A DNA stretch of 34,548 nt from Bacteroidota bacterium (GTDB lineage: Bacteria > Bacteroidota > Bacteroidia > 2-12-FULL-35-15), in assembly GCA_947447995.1 (NCBI GenBank), contig CANFLQ010000016.1:1-34548 (forward strand), read 5' to 3'. Positions 10,185 to 19,874 of the stretch are shown here, one piece after another (the stretch's first letter is position 1; each line of letters opens with the position of its first letter). A program made the position numbers and the translations under genes. Under the pieces are notes generated by a model. That model had not been told where the DNA came from. It worked only from the letters and a program-made list of their open reading frames with translations, and ran no database searches.

Positions 10185-11024
10185 CTATTGCTCTGGCAAA
10201 TTCGCTTTCACATATTCTCCCAATACCGAAAAATCATTGGTTTCCTTGTTAATTTTAGCCATTGCTTTTTTAAAGTGCTCGTAATCCTTTTTTTTCCATT
10301 CAACATCTAAATGGAAGAAATACTGCCTAGGCTCGCCATATACAGGTACGCTTTGTATTTTAGAAAGATTTAATTTTTCTTCTTTTATAATGTTGAGTAC
10401 ATCGCTCAATGAACCAACTTTATGTTTAAGACGGAAGCAGATGGATGCTTTATCTGTATTTTTAGGTGTTTCATCCGCTTTGGTAAGAATTAAAAAACGG
10501 GTAAAATTAAATTTATTATTCTCAATGCCTTTATCTAAAATGGGCACATTGTACAGCTTTGAGGAAAACTCATTGGCAACAGCAGCAGTATTGCGCAATT
10601 GTTTATCCGCAATGTTTTTTACACAAGAAGCGGTATCTCCTTGTTCTACAATTTTTATATGAGGGTATTTATTTAAAAATACAGTGCATTGTGCCAATGC
10701 CATTGGGTGAGAATGAACAAATTCAATGTCCTTTATTTTTACACCTTTTAATGCCAGCAAATTTAATTCAATTTTTAAATATTGCTCTCCAATAATTTTA
10801 AGTTTATATTGATTTATAAGATTATAATTGGGTAAAATACTTCCTGCTAAAGAGTTTTCAATAGCCAGTACTGCATATTTTGCATCACCTGTTTTTAATG
10901 CATCAGCAACTTTCAAAAAAGTAGCACACTCCAATAGATCAGCATCTTTACCATAATATTTTTGAGCAGCCAAATAATGGAATGAGCCTGCTGTACCGAA
11001 AATTGCAACTTTAGGATTTTTCAT
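10185..11024 (-). CDS. pheA: Prephenate dehydratase with C-terminal ACT domain
   Basis: 279 aa; KVAIFGTAGSFHYLAAQKYYG, YAVLAIENSLAGSI, NFTRFLIL, ACT domain KASICFRLKHKVGSLSDVLNIIKEEKLNLSKIQSVPVYGEPRQYFFHLDVE. Confidence 0.9.
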   Translation of the reverse strand: MKNPKVAIFGTAGSFHYLAAQKYYGKDADLLECATFLKVADALKTGDAKYAVLAIENSLAGSILPNYNLINQYKLKIIGEQYLKIELNLLALKGVKIKDIEFVHSHPMALAQCTVFLNKYPHIKIVEQGDTASCVKNIADKQLRNTAAVANEFSSKLYNVPILDKGIENNKFNFTRFLILTKADETPKNTDKASICFRLKHKVGSLSDVLNIIKEEKLNLSKIQSVPVYGEPRQYFFHLDVEWKKKDYEHFKKAMAKINKETNDFSVLGEYVKANLPEQ

Positions 11025-11378
11025 TTATTCGTGAACAATAATTTTAGTTTTGTGAATTTCTATTAATGAATTTTTACCTAGAGCCTCTACAAGATACCCT
11101 ATATTGTTTGCAAAAATAGTAAGTAATTCATTATTTTTAATGTTTCCGGTTCTAACCACAATAAGTTTTTCGGGTTGATGTTTTATCAAATACGATTCTA
11201 AAAAATCATTGTCCTTTGTAACTACAACACGATTTTCCTGCCGCGAAATCTCAATTATTTGTTTATCGGAAGTGGAGTTTTTATCTGTTAATTCTAAGGT
11301 GTGCTTAGAATCGAAACCTTTTGAATTTAAAAGTTCAGAAATAGATATTGGCAATTGTGCATCGACAATAAACTTCAC
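11025..11378 (-). CDS. DUF5615-like PIN-fold (Mut7-C/VapC-like) putative toxin
   Basis: VKFIVDAQLPISISELLNSKGFDSKHTLEL...VVTKDNDFLE pattern. Probable GTG start overlaps the DUF433 stop (GTGA), so the track's ATG at 11435 is probably too long. Confidence 0.78.
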   Translation of the reverse strand: MKFIVDAQLPISISELLNSKGFDSKHTLELTDKNSTSDKQIIEISRQENRVVVTKDNDFLESYLIKHQPEKLIVVRTGNIKNNELLTIFANNIGYLVEALGKNSLIEIHKTKIIVHE

Positions 11379-11611
11379 GAGGCGATTTTGTAAATGCTTT
11401 TTATTTGAGTAAGCCTTGCTGCGTAGCCTATACAAGCCAACAAGTCCTCTTTTACTAAATCGGGATAATCAGCTAATATTTCTTCTGTAGACATTCCTGA
11501 AGCCAATAACTCAAGCATTGATTCAACAGGATACCTCAAGCCACGTATAACGGGTTTACCGTGGCAGATATCAGAATTAATAGTAATTCTATTTAATAAT
11601 TCGTTTTCCAT
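11375..11611 (-). CDS. DUF433 domain protein, putative antitoxin
   Basis: 78 aa; RITINSDICHGKPVIRGLRYPVESMLELLASGMSTEEILADYPDLVKEDLLACIGYAA is a textbook DUF433 pattern. Confidence 0.9.
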   Translation of the reverse strand: MENELLNRITINSDICHGKPVIRGLRYPVESMLELLASGMSTEEILADYPDLVKEDLLACIGYAARLTQIKSIYKIAS

Positions 11612-11644
11612 CTATACAAATGTAAGTATAATCAAATAAACCAA

Positions 11645-12361
11645 CTACATCACCCCATCAAAAAACTTAGCTACTCCAAATGCAGCAGCAGCAGCTAATA
11701 CACCAATAAGTGTTACTTTTAAAGCACCTTTTATTGGCGCTTGTCCGGTTACTTTACTTTTAAAATAACCAAAAATAAAAAGACAAACAATGGTGATTGA
11801 TGCCGAAAGCATTAATCCTTCATAAGGAGTTGAAGTAAAAAAGTATGCTAAAAGCGGTAACAAACCACCTACTATGTATGAAATACCAATATTTGCGGCA
11901 CTATTACGGGCACGGTTTGGATGTGGTGCTTCCAAACCCAATTCAAACTTCATCATAAAATCAACCCATTTATCTTTATCTTTCACTAATTCATCTACTA
12001 TCAAATTTTGGGTAGCATCGGTAAAACCATAATTAGCAAATACTTCTTTCACCTCTGCTCTTTCCATTTCTGGTTTGTGTTCCACCTCATCGTACTCACG
12101 TTTCAATTCTGCCTGATAATGTTCTTGTTCTGTTTTTCCTGATAAGTAACCACCTAAACCCATAGCAATACTTCCTGCTACAATTTCTGCAATACCTGCG
12201 GTGATGATGATGGAATTATCATGCACAGCGCCACTTAATCCGGCAGCCAACGCAAATGGAACGGTAAGACCATCGGCCATACCAATAACAACATCTGTAA
12301 TAAATTCAGAGCTTTTGAGGTGTTCCTCCTTGTGGTCGTGATGATGAGTATGTGAAGACAT
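11645..12361 (-). CDS. VIT1/CCC1 family transporter (ferritin-like/vacuolar iron transporter type)
   Basis: In-frame start at MSSHTHHHDHKEEH; VVIGMADGLTVPFALAAGLSGAV, EIVAGSIAMGLGGYLSGKTEQEHYQAELKREYDEV. Confidence 0.85.
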   Translation of the reverse strand: MSSHTHHHDHKEEHLKSSEFITDVVIGMADGLTVPFALAAGLSGAVHDNSIIITAGIAEIVAGSIAMGLGGYLSGKTEQEHYQAELKREYDEVEHKPEMERAEVKEVFANYGFTDATQNLIVDELVKDKDKWVDFMMKFELGLEAPHPNRARNSAANIGISYIVGGLLPLLAYFFTSTPYEGLMLSASITIVCLFIFGYFKSKVTGQAPIKGALKVTLIGVLAAAAAFGVAKFFDGVM

Positions 12362-12565
12362 TGAGCCTCTAATTTTTTTATAATACAAAGATGAAAAAAT
12401 ATTTAATACCAATGCAGAATATAACAACTAGGATTTCAATTAAAATTCCCTTTGCGGATATTTTATTGAATTTAAGAAATAGATGATAAATTTAAGGTAA
12501 TCCAACCTTCCCTTAATCTTTGGTATATCAATTTAATATATTGTTATATTTACCATATCAAAAAA

Positions 12566-13516
12566 ATGAAGAAAATGAAAAAAAAGGTAATAACAGCAAT
12601 AATTTACGTGATTACATTAATCAATACCTATGCTCAGGTATTGGATTGTAATTTTACGCTTAATACAGGAAATAATAATCAAACTATTTGTTTAGATTCT
12701 CCGGTTAATGACATTACATATAATACTCAAGACAATAGTACCGTTAAAGGATTACCTCCCGGAGTTACTTCAAAATTTTTTAATATAAACTGTTGCTGTG
12801 CACCATGCCCAACTAGCCATCTTGATATTATTGATACGGCAAGAGCTAGTGGTGTTTATACATATACTTTAGTTGGTAGCTATTGTAATAATTCGACAAC
12901 AGTAACAGGGACGATAAACGTAAGCACCACAGGATCGTGTTATCGCAATTGTTTTGCAAATTTTATTACCACTTATGATACGCTTCAAAATCAATTTACT
13001 TTATTGGTAGATCAAGCAGTATCAGCAACCAGCTTCAATTGGAATTTTGGGGATGGTACAACTTCTACATTAGTACAACCTACTCATGCCTTTTCCACAG
13101 ACACTACTTATAACGTCTGTTTAACAGCAACAACAGCTGCTAATAATACGTGTACTTATTGTCATACGATTGGCAAGAATTACAAAGGAAATATTTTAAG
13201 GACTCAGGGATTTTCTTTAAAGGTTTTAAATACTCAAAATGTAGCATCGGAGATTGCTTCAGAAACTTCAGTAAACACTAATTTTATAGTTTATCCAAAC
13301 CCGACAAATGGACAATCAGCAATTAAATTTAACAGATTAGTTTCCAAAGTTGCTATTAACATTTATAACTCTGTAGGGCAAAAAATAATCGAGAATTTAG
13401 ATTTTTCGGGTATGATTTACAGTATTAATTTAACAAATCAACCTTCGGGGTTATATACAGTTGAGGTAATTCAAGAGGAAAAGAATGTATCTAAGGTTAA
13501 AATAATTGTACGCTAA
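12566..13516 (+). CDS. Secreted PKD-domain protein with T9SS type A C-terminal sorting domain
   Basis: Signal peptide; PKD motif SFNWNFGDGTTSTLVQPTHAFSTDTTYNVCLTA; C-terminus FIVYPNPTNGQSAIKF...INIYNSVGQKI...LTNQPSGLYTVEV. Confidence 0.88.
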   Translation: MKKMKKKVITAIIYVITLINTYAQVLDCNFTLNTGNNNQTICLDSPVNDITYNTQDNSTVKGLPPGVTSKFFNINCCCAPCPTSHLDIIDTARASGVYTYTLVGSYCNNSTTVTGTINVSTTGSCYRNCFANFITTYDTLQNQFTLLVDQAVSATSFNWNFGDGTTSTLVQPTHAFSTDTTYNVCLTATTAANNTCTYCHTIGKNYKGNILRTQGFSLKVLNTQNVASEIASETSVNTNFIVYPNPTNGQSAIKFNRLVSKVAINIYNSVGQKIIENLDFSGMIYSINLTNQPSGLYTVEVIQEEKNVSKVKIIVR

Positions 13517-13554
13517 TAATAATTGTATACAAGCCCAATCCAACATTAGAACAT

Positions 13555-13598
13555 AAAAACAACAACGCCCTTAGTTAACTAAGGGCGTTGTTGTTTTT
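13555..13598. terminator. Bidirectional terminator hairpin (44-bp perfect palindrome)
   Basis: aaaaacaacaacgcccttag-ttaa-ctaagggcgttgttgttttt between convergent genes ending 13516 (+) and 13636 (-); A/T tract on each side. Confidence 0.93.
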
Positions 13599-13635
13599 AA
13601 AATTAGTTCTTCAATTTTATTTTAAATCAATATTA

Positions 13636-14874
13636 TTATAATCCTAAAACAACTTCACCCGGGTCTTTTCCGCCAAACAGCATCTTGGTAGGGTTTTCCA
13701 ACATTTCTTTTACTTTTACAAGGAACCCAACCGATTCACGACCATCAATAACGCGGTGGTCGTAAGACAATGCCACATACATCATTGGGCGAATAACCAC
13801 TTGTCCGTTTACCGCTATTGGACGATCAACTACATTGTGCATCCCTAAAATAGCACTTTGTGGAGGGTTAATGATGGGAGTACTCATCATGGAGCCAAAT
13901 ACACCGCCGTTGGTGATTGTAAATGTACCACCTGTCATATCATCCAATGTAATTTTATTGTCGCGGGCTTTTATTGCCAGATTTTTAATTGCGGTTTCTA
14001 TCTGTGCAAGGCTCATTTGTTCTGCATTACGAACAACTGGCACTACCAAGCCCTTTGGTGCGCTCACAGCAACACCAATATCAGCATATTTATGATATAC
14101 AATTTCTTCACCATCTATCATGGCATTTACAGCAGGGAAATGATTCAACGCTTCTGTAACAGCCTTTGTAAAAAAGCTCATAAAACCAAGATTTGTACCG
14201 TGTACTTCTTTAAATTTATCTTTGTATTTGGCACGTAATGCGTAAATAGCACTCATATCTACTTCGTTAAAAGTAGTTAGCATAGCAGTTTCGTTTTTTA
14301 CAGCCACCAAACGTTGTGCTAATTTTTTACGAAGCGGAGTCATCTTCGCTCTTTCGGTATCTCTGGTTCCACCCCAACCTGCTGTGGCTGAACTATCAAA
14401 TCCAGCAGACAATGCGTTTATAACATCCCCTTTGGTGATACGACCATCTTTACCTGTTCCACTTAATTTATTAGCTAAAATTTTATTTTCTTCCATCAAC
14501 TTTTTAGCTGCTGGCGAAGGTGTTCCGCTGGCGTAGCTTTCCGACTTTACAACTTCCTTAACTGGCGTAGCAGCAGCCTTAGGTGCTTCCGCTTTAGCAG
14601 CAGCCTTAGGTGCCTCGGCTTTCGCTTCTCCTTTTACAGAAGTATCTATCGAGCAAACCACTTGCCCAACTTTTACTGTTTCGCCTTCGGCAACCAATAT
14701 TTTAAGCGCGCCAGACTCTTCGGCATTAAGCGTCAATGTAGCCTTATCCGATTCTATTTCAGCCATTTCCTCATCTTTTTCTACAAACTCTCCCTCCTTT
14801 TTTATCCAACGAGAAATAACAACTTCGGTAATCGATTCACCGGGACTAGGTACTTTAATTTCTATGATTGCCAT
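13636..14874 (-). CDS. sucB: 2-oxoglutarate dehydrogenase E2 component (dihydrolipoamide succinyltransferase)
   Basis: 412 aa; lipoyl motif [12 protein letters not shown]3-binding domain [17 protein letters not shown], catalytic [18 protein letters not shown]. Confidence 0.95.
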   Translation of the reverse strand: MAIIEIKVPSPGESITEVVISRWIKKEGEFVEKDEEMAEIESDKATLTLNAEESGALKILVAEGETVKVGQVVCSIDTSVKGEAKAEAPKAAAKAEAPKAAATPVKEVVKSESYASGTPSPAAKKLMEENKILANKLSGTGKDGRITKGDVINALSAGFDSSATAGWGGTRDTERAKMTPLRKKLAQRLVAVKNETAMLTTFNEVDMSAIYALRAKYKDKFKEVHGTNLGFMSFFTKAVTEALNHFPAVNAMIDGEEIVYHKYADIGVAVSAPKGLVVPVVRNAEQMSLAQIETAIKNLAIKARDNKITLDDMTGGTFTITNGGVFGSMMSTPIINPPQSAILGMHNVVDRPIAVNGQVVIRPMMYVALSYDHRVIDGRESVGFLVKVKEMLENPTKMLFGGKDPGEVVLGL

Positions 14875-14944
14875 AATTTAGTTCTTAATTTTTTATAAAT
14901 ATTACACCTTCTCTCCTTTAAAAATAACTGAGCTAAGGCCTTTT

Positions 14945-17686
14945 CTATTTAGTTACCAATTGTTTTTTAAATACTGCTTCCATTATATTTTTTTCCTGTG
15001 CAACGTGCAGTTTAGCATATCCTGTTGCTGGACTGGCGGATGCTGCTCGACCAACATATTTTAGAATTTGCCCATTCAATAATTTTACAGTTCTAAATGA
15101 TAATAACGCATGTACCCAGGCTCCCATGTTTTCTGGCTCTTCCTGAACCCAAAGGTATTCTTCCGCATTTTTATATTTAGCTATAATTTCATTTACTTTT
15201 TTCAATGGGAAAGGATACAATTGTTCTAATCGCACAATTGCAAGGTCATCATAACCTTCTTTTGTTTTTGTATCTATCAAATCATAAAAAATTTTTCCTG
15301 TACAAAAAACTACTTTCTTAACCAATTTAGCAGTTGCTGTAACATCGTCAATTACTTCCTGAAATGTTGTTTCTGTAAAGTCTTTCAACGATGAAACGCA
15401 AGCAGGGTAACGCAATAATTTTTTAGGTGTAAAGCAAACCAATGGTTTACGGAAATCGCGCTTTAATTGGCGGCGCAATACGTGAAACTGATTAGCAGGT
15501 GTTGTACAATTTACCACTTGCATATTATCCTCGGCACATTGCTGTAAAAAACGTTCCATACGAGCACTTGAATGTTCTGGACCCATACCTTCAAAACCAT
15601 GAGGCAATAACATAACCAATCCGCTCATTCGTTTCCATTTGTATTCGGATGCTGTAATATATTGGTCAATAATAATTTGAGCACCGTTAAAAAAGTCGCC
15701 AAACTGGGCTTCCCATATAGTAAGTGTAAATGGGGCCGTTAATGAATAACCGTATTCAAAGCCCAAAACGCCATATTCAGAAAGATGAGAGTTATAAATA
15801 GCCAACTTAGCGTCCGTTCCAATATTATTCAATGGAATATATTGTTCTTCCGAATCTTCCACACGCACTACAGCATGACGGTGGGAGAATGTGCCTCTTT
15901 GAACATCTTGTCCGCTAAAACGAACAGGATTACCTTCGTTCATTAAAGTAGCATAAGCCATCAATTCGCCCATTGCCCAATCGTATTTATCATCAACAAT
16001 CATGGCAGCTCTGTCGGCAAATAATTTTTCTGTTTTATTGAAAAACTTTTTGTCGGATGGAAGCACCGATATTTTTTTTGCAATATTTATAAAGGTCTTT
16101 TTATCAACTGCGGTACTGTTTGCAATATCAACAAATTCAGGCTCAGCGGGTTTTAATTTGCTCCACTGACTTTCAAGATAGGATGGTAATACTGATTGAC
16201 CTTTTTGTTTAGCTAAATCTAATTTCCCTTGTAAAAGATCTTTAAAATCTTTCTGCAACTGTTTGGATGAAGCTTCATCAATAATTCCATCTGCAATTAA
16301 TTTTTTAACATATATCTCGCGAGGATTGGGATGAGCAGCAATTGCTTTATATAACAACGGTTGTGTGAAACGAGGTTCATCACCTTCGTTATGCCCGTAT
16401 TTACGGTAACACAACACATCTATAAATACATCTTTATGAAATTTTTGGCGGTATTCCATTGCCATTTGTATGGCATATACTACTGCTTCGGTGTCATCGC
16501 CATTTACGTGAAACACGGGAGATAGCACCACTTTAGCAACATCGGTACAATAGGTGCTTGAACGAGCATCTAAATAATTAGTAGTAAAACCAACTTGATT
16601 GTTAATTACTATATGAATAGTACCGCCCGTTTTATAACCAGTTAATAAACTCATTTGAATTACTTCATACGTAATTCCTTGTCCGGCTAAAGCTGCATCA
16701 CCGTGAATTAAAATGGGGCAAACTTTATTGTTATCACCATTGTGAAACATATCAATTTTAGCACGTGCAGACCCTTCAACAACAGGGTCAACGGTTTCTA
16801 AGTGTGAAGGATTTGGTATTAAACTGATGTGAAATTTATTTCCTTTTTCTGTAACCCTGTCACTCGAAAAACCTTGATGGTATTTAACATCGCCACCAAA
16901 CATAATATCTTCCGACAAATATCCTTCGAATTCGGCAAACAACTCTTCGTAACGTTTACCCAATACATTGGTTAAAATACCTAATCGCCCACGGTGTGCC
17001 ATACCAACAACATAATCTTTAATTCCCATATCGGCACCCTTTTCAAAAAGGGCTTCTAATGCAGGGATAACAGCATCTCCACCTTCTAACGAAAAACGTT
17101 TTTGACCAACGAATTTTGTATGTAAAAAATTTTCAAACTCAACAGCTTTGGTTAAATTATTTAGGATGATTAGCTTTTCTTTAACACTGAACACAGGCAA
17201 ATTTTTGCTTGTTTCCATTTTGCTTTGAAACCAGTTTACAACATCTGGGTGACGCACGTATTTAAACTCTGCACCGATAGAACGGCAATAGGTTTCATTC
17301 AAATGCGCTACAATATCTTTTAGCTTTGCGGGTCCAATTCCTAATTCAACTCCTGCCTGAAATACCGTTTCTAAATCACTATTCCCTAATCCGAATGTTT
17401 CCACATCCAAAGTTGGAGTATACTTTCTACGTTCGCGAACGGGGTTGGTAAGTGTAAATAAATGACCGCGAGAACGATAACCATTAATTAGATTAATAAC
17501 ATCGAATTCTTTTTTTACATTATTCGGAATTTCACCTGTATCTTGATAACTCTTTCGGGCAAATTCAAAGCCTTCAAAAAATTTTTGCCAACCGTAATCC
17601 ACCGAACTGTTATCGTTCATATATTGCTGAAACAAAACCTCCATTGAAGAGATGTCTGCATTGCCCAAGTAGGAAAATTTATCCAT
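14945..17686 (-). CDS. sucA: 2-oxoglutarate dehydrogenase E1 component
   Basis: 913 aa; SYLGNADISSMEVLFQQYMNDNSSVDYGWQKFFEGF, GMAHRGRLGILTNVLGK, GDAALAGQGITYEV, LLPHGFEGMGPEHSSARMERFLQ. Confidence 0.97.
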   Translation of the reverse strand: MDKFSYLGNADISSMEVLFQQYMNDNSSVDYGWQKFFEGFEFARKSYQDTGEIPNNVKKEFDVINLINGYRSRGHLFTLTNPVRERRKYTPTLDVETFGLGNSDLETVFQAGVELGIGPAKLKDIVAHLNETYCRSIGAEFKYVRHPDVVNWFQSKMETSKNLPVFSVKEKLIILNNLTKAVEFENFLHTKFVGQKRFSLEGGDAVIPALEALFEKGADMGIKDYVVGMAHRGRLGILTNVLGKRYEELFAEFEGYLSEDIMFGGDVKYHQGFSSDRVTEKGNKFHISLIPNPSHLETVDPVVEGSARAKIDMFHNGDNNKVCPILIHGDAALAGQGITYEVIQMSLLTGYKTGGTIHIVINNQVGFTTNYLDARSSTYCTDVAKVVLSPVFHVNGDDTEAVVYAIQMAMEYRQKFHKDVFIDVLCYRKYGHNEGDEPRFTQPLLYKAIAAHPNPREIYVKKLIADGIIDEASSKQLQKDFKDLLQGKLDLAKQKGQSVLPSYLESQWSKLKPAEPEFVDIANSTAVDKKTFINIAKKISVLPSDKKFFNKTEKLFADRAAMIVDDKYDWAMGELMAYATLMNEGNPVRFSGQDVQRGTFSHRHAVVRVEDSEEQYIPLNNIGTDAKLAIYNSHLSEYGVLGFEYGYSLTAPFTLTIWEAQFGDFFNGAQIIIDQYITASEYKWKRMSGLVMLLPHGFEGMGPEHSSARMERFLQQCAEDNMQVVNCTTPANQFHVLRRQLKRDFRKPLVCFTPKKLLRYPACVSSLKDFTETTFQEVIDDVTATAKLVKKVVFCTGKIFYDLIDTKTKEGYDDLAIVRLEQLYPFPLKKVNEIIAKYKNAEEYLWVQEEPENMGAWVHALLSFRTVKLLNGQILKYVGRAASASPATGYAKLHVAQEKNIMEAVFKKQLVTK

Positions 17687-17715
17687 ATTTATTCTGAAAA
17701 TTAATTTAAAGCCTA

Positions 17716-17723
17716 CAAATTTA
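17716..17723 (-). promoter_or_regulatory. Putative Bacteroidota -7 box upstream of sucA
   Basis: TAAATTTG (TAnnTTTG) on minus strand 30 nt upstream of sucA start. Confidence 0.45.
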
Positions 17724-17899
17724 AGGTTTTTAGCGAAAAAAGGAAATAAATTCGCCAGTTTTTAACTTTTGAGCATTTTAAAAAATATTTTTTTAGTGAT
17801 AAATTTTATAGGGGGTAAAATAAAAAAGATACAACTATTTTTAATATATGAATAAATTTACATGGGCAAAAAATACAAATAACCGTATTTTAAAACGCT

Positions 17900-18256
17900 T
17901 TAACTCTTTTTGTAATATTGACGGATAACTACTTTTTGCAACTCTCGCTTAATTATTAAATCAGTAATGATTTCGGAGAACGATTCAGAAGCATTTGAAT
18001 CTACAGCTTTTTTTATTTGAATATCACTGATATCAATACGATACATGACACCTAAAAATTTAGAATGGTTATTTGAAATAAGTTTGTGGATATGTGGCTC
18101 AATCTGCTCAAATAACTCCTCATAAGCATTATAGGCATTTCCAGAAAATTTAATATCCATTCCAAACATATCAAAATCCTTGATAATCTGACTGGCTGTA
18201 TCTTTGATAAGATCAAGTCGATTAAAGTATTGAGATATGTTTTTAATATCCATCAT
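17900..18256 (-). CDS. Hypothetical protein (118 aa), translationally coupled to the upstream ferredoxin-like gene
   Basis: Intact ORF overlapping the upstream stop by 4 bp (ATGA); no recognised domain. Confidence 0.65.
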   Translation of the reverse strand: MMDIKNISQYFNRLDLIKDTASQIIKDFDMFGMDIKFSGNAYNAYEELFEQIEPHIHKLISNNHSKFLGVMYRIDISDIQIKKAVDSNASESFSEIITDLIIKRELQKVVIRQYYKKS

Positions 18257-18588
18257 TGATTTAATCTTTTTGCTCTTACCGTTTCTAATCTTAATCTTTC
18301 CACAACTCTATTATTGACAATATGCTCGTCAATAATTTCATCCACATCGCTTAGCTCCACGCCCACATAAAAAACTCCTTCTGGATAAATGGCAATTGTT
18401 TGCCCAAAATCACAAATATCAAGACACCCCGATTTTTGAGCTCTAAGTTTTATGGACAAGTTACGCTCTTTTAACTTATTTTTAAATGCCTCAACTATCT
18501 CCATTCCATGAGCCTCTCCGCAGCTTTTTCTTGGCGCACCTGCTACTCGTTGATTGGTGCAAATAAATATATGTTTATCGTAGACCAT
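18253..18588 (-). CDS. Thioredoxin-like [2Fe-2S] ferredoxin
   Basis: 111 aa; HIFICTNQRVAGAPRKSCGEAHGMEIVEAFK...RAQKSGCLDICDFGQTIAIYPEGVFYVGV, four-Cys pattern of the (2Fe-2S) ferredoxin/NuoE-like family. Confidence 0.85.
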   Translation of the reverse strand: MVYDKHIFICTNQRVAGAPRKSCGEAHGMEIVEAFKNKLKERNLSIKLRAQKSGCLDICDFGQTIAIYPEGVFYVGVELSDVDEIIDEHIVNNRVVERLRLETVRAKRLNQ

Positions 18589-18720
18589 GATTTTGATTTA
18601 ATAAAATAAATAATTTGCCACATATCTAATTCAACATTATTCCAAATGCGTTGTTAAATGTATAAACAAAACAATTTGAATAAAAGTGTTGGCAATCCAC
18701 TAAATATAGCTAATATAAAA

Positions 18721-19671
18721 TTAAAGGCGTTTCTCAATCAAGTAATGATTTCTGCTAGTAGAGTTTCTAGAGATGAGTTCGCCTAAAAATCCGGCAAGAA
18801 ATAGTTGTGTACCAATTACCATTGCAACCAAAGCAAGATAAAACAAAGGCATATCTGTTACATCACGGGTAGGGATGCTAAATGCTGATTTATATATCTT
18901 TTCAGCAATTAAAACCATAGCAACTAAACCGCCCAACATAAAAGAAACGGTTCCCCATAATCCAAAAAAGTGCATTGGGCGTTTGGAGTATCTGGAAACA
19001 AACGATATAGACATTAAGTCCAGAAAACCATTAATAAAACGTTCAAAACCAAATTTGGTTGTACCATATTTACGTTCACGGTGTTGTACTACTTTTTCTT
19101 CTATCTTTAAAAATCCAGCCCATTTGGCAATTACAGGTATATAACGGTGCATTTCGCCATATACCTCAATATTTTTTACAACATCTTTTTTATATGCTTT
19201 TAAACCGCAGTTGAAATCATGTAAATTATTGATTCCACTTACCTTTCGGGTAGCCCAATTAAATAATTTAGTAGGAACAGTTTTTGTAATTGGATCGTAA
19301 CGTTTCTTTTTCCAACCAGATACAAGATCTAAACCGTCTAAAAATATCATTTTGTATAAGTCAGGAATCTCATCGGGCGAGTCTTGTAAATCAGCATCCA
19401 TAGTGATTATCACATCGCCTTGAGCAGCTTCAAATGCTACACTCAATGCGGCAGATTTACCGTAATTTCTGCGAAATTTTATTGCTCGGATATTTAGATT
19501 TTGAGCTGATAATTGCTCAATTATTTTCCATGAATTATCTTTACTACCATCATCCACCAATATCATTTCGTACGAAAAATTATTATCACGCATCACCCTC
19601 TCTATCCATAAACAAAGTTCAGGCAAAGATTCTTGTTCGTCTAATAATGGTATTACTACTGAAATATTCAT
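18721..19671 (-). CDS. Family 2 glycosyltransferase with C-terminal TMs (GtrB/DPM1-like)
   Basis: Start MNISVVIPLLDEQESLPEL (track start 19785 likely too long); VDDGSKDNSW, ITMDADLQDSPDEIP, NFCGLK-like DFNCGLKAYKK. Confidence 0.9.
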   Translation of the reverse strand: MNISVVIPLLDEQESLPELCLWIERVMRDNNFSYEMILVDDGSKDNSWKIIEQLSAQNLNIRAIKFRRNYGKSAALSVAFEAAQGDVIITMDADLQDSPDEIPDLYKMIFLDGLDLVSGWKKKRYDPITKTVPTKLFNWATRKVSGINNLHDFNCGLKAYKKDVVKNIEVYGEMHRYIPVIAKWAGFLKIEEKVVQHRERKYGTTKFGFERFINGFLDLMSISFVSRYSKRPMHFFGLWGTVSFMLGGLVAMVLIAEKIYKSAFSIPTRDVTDMPLFYLALVAMVIGTQLFLAGFLGELISRNSTSRNHYLIEKRL

Positions 19672-19874
19672 ACGACGGCAAATATAATAAAAAAAAGTTC
19701 GTATAAACGCGGCAAAAAGGGTGTAATAAATACTTGCAGGAAAATATCTAATAAATTCTGAAATATTTTGCTTACAAAATAGCATCGGTTCGACTAATAT
19801 TCATAGCTTTATCTATTGCCGCACAAACATTAATTTGCTAATACAAAAATCTAATTGACCCGAAATTAAATATT

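Noticed and set aside
11379-11435. N-terminal extension of the DUF5615 ORF from an ATG at 11435
   Set aside because: It would overlap DUF433 by 61 bp and does not resemble the family; GTG at 11378 gives the expected VKFIVDAQLP start.
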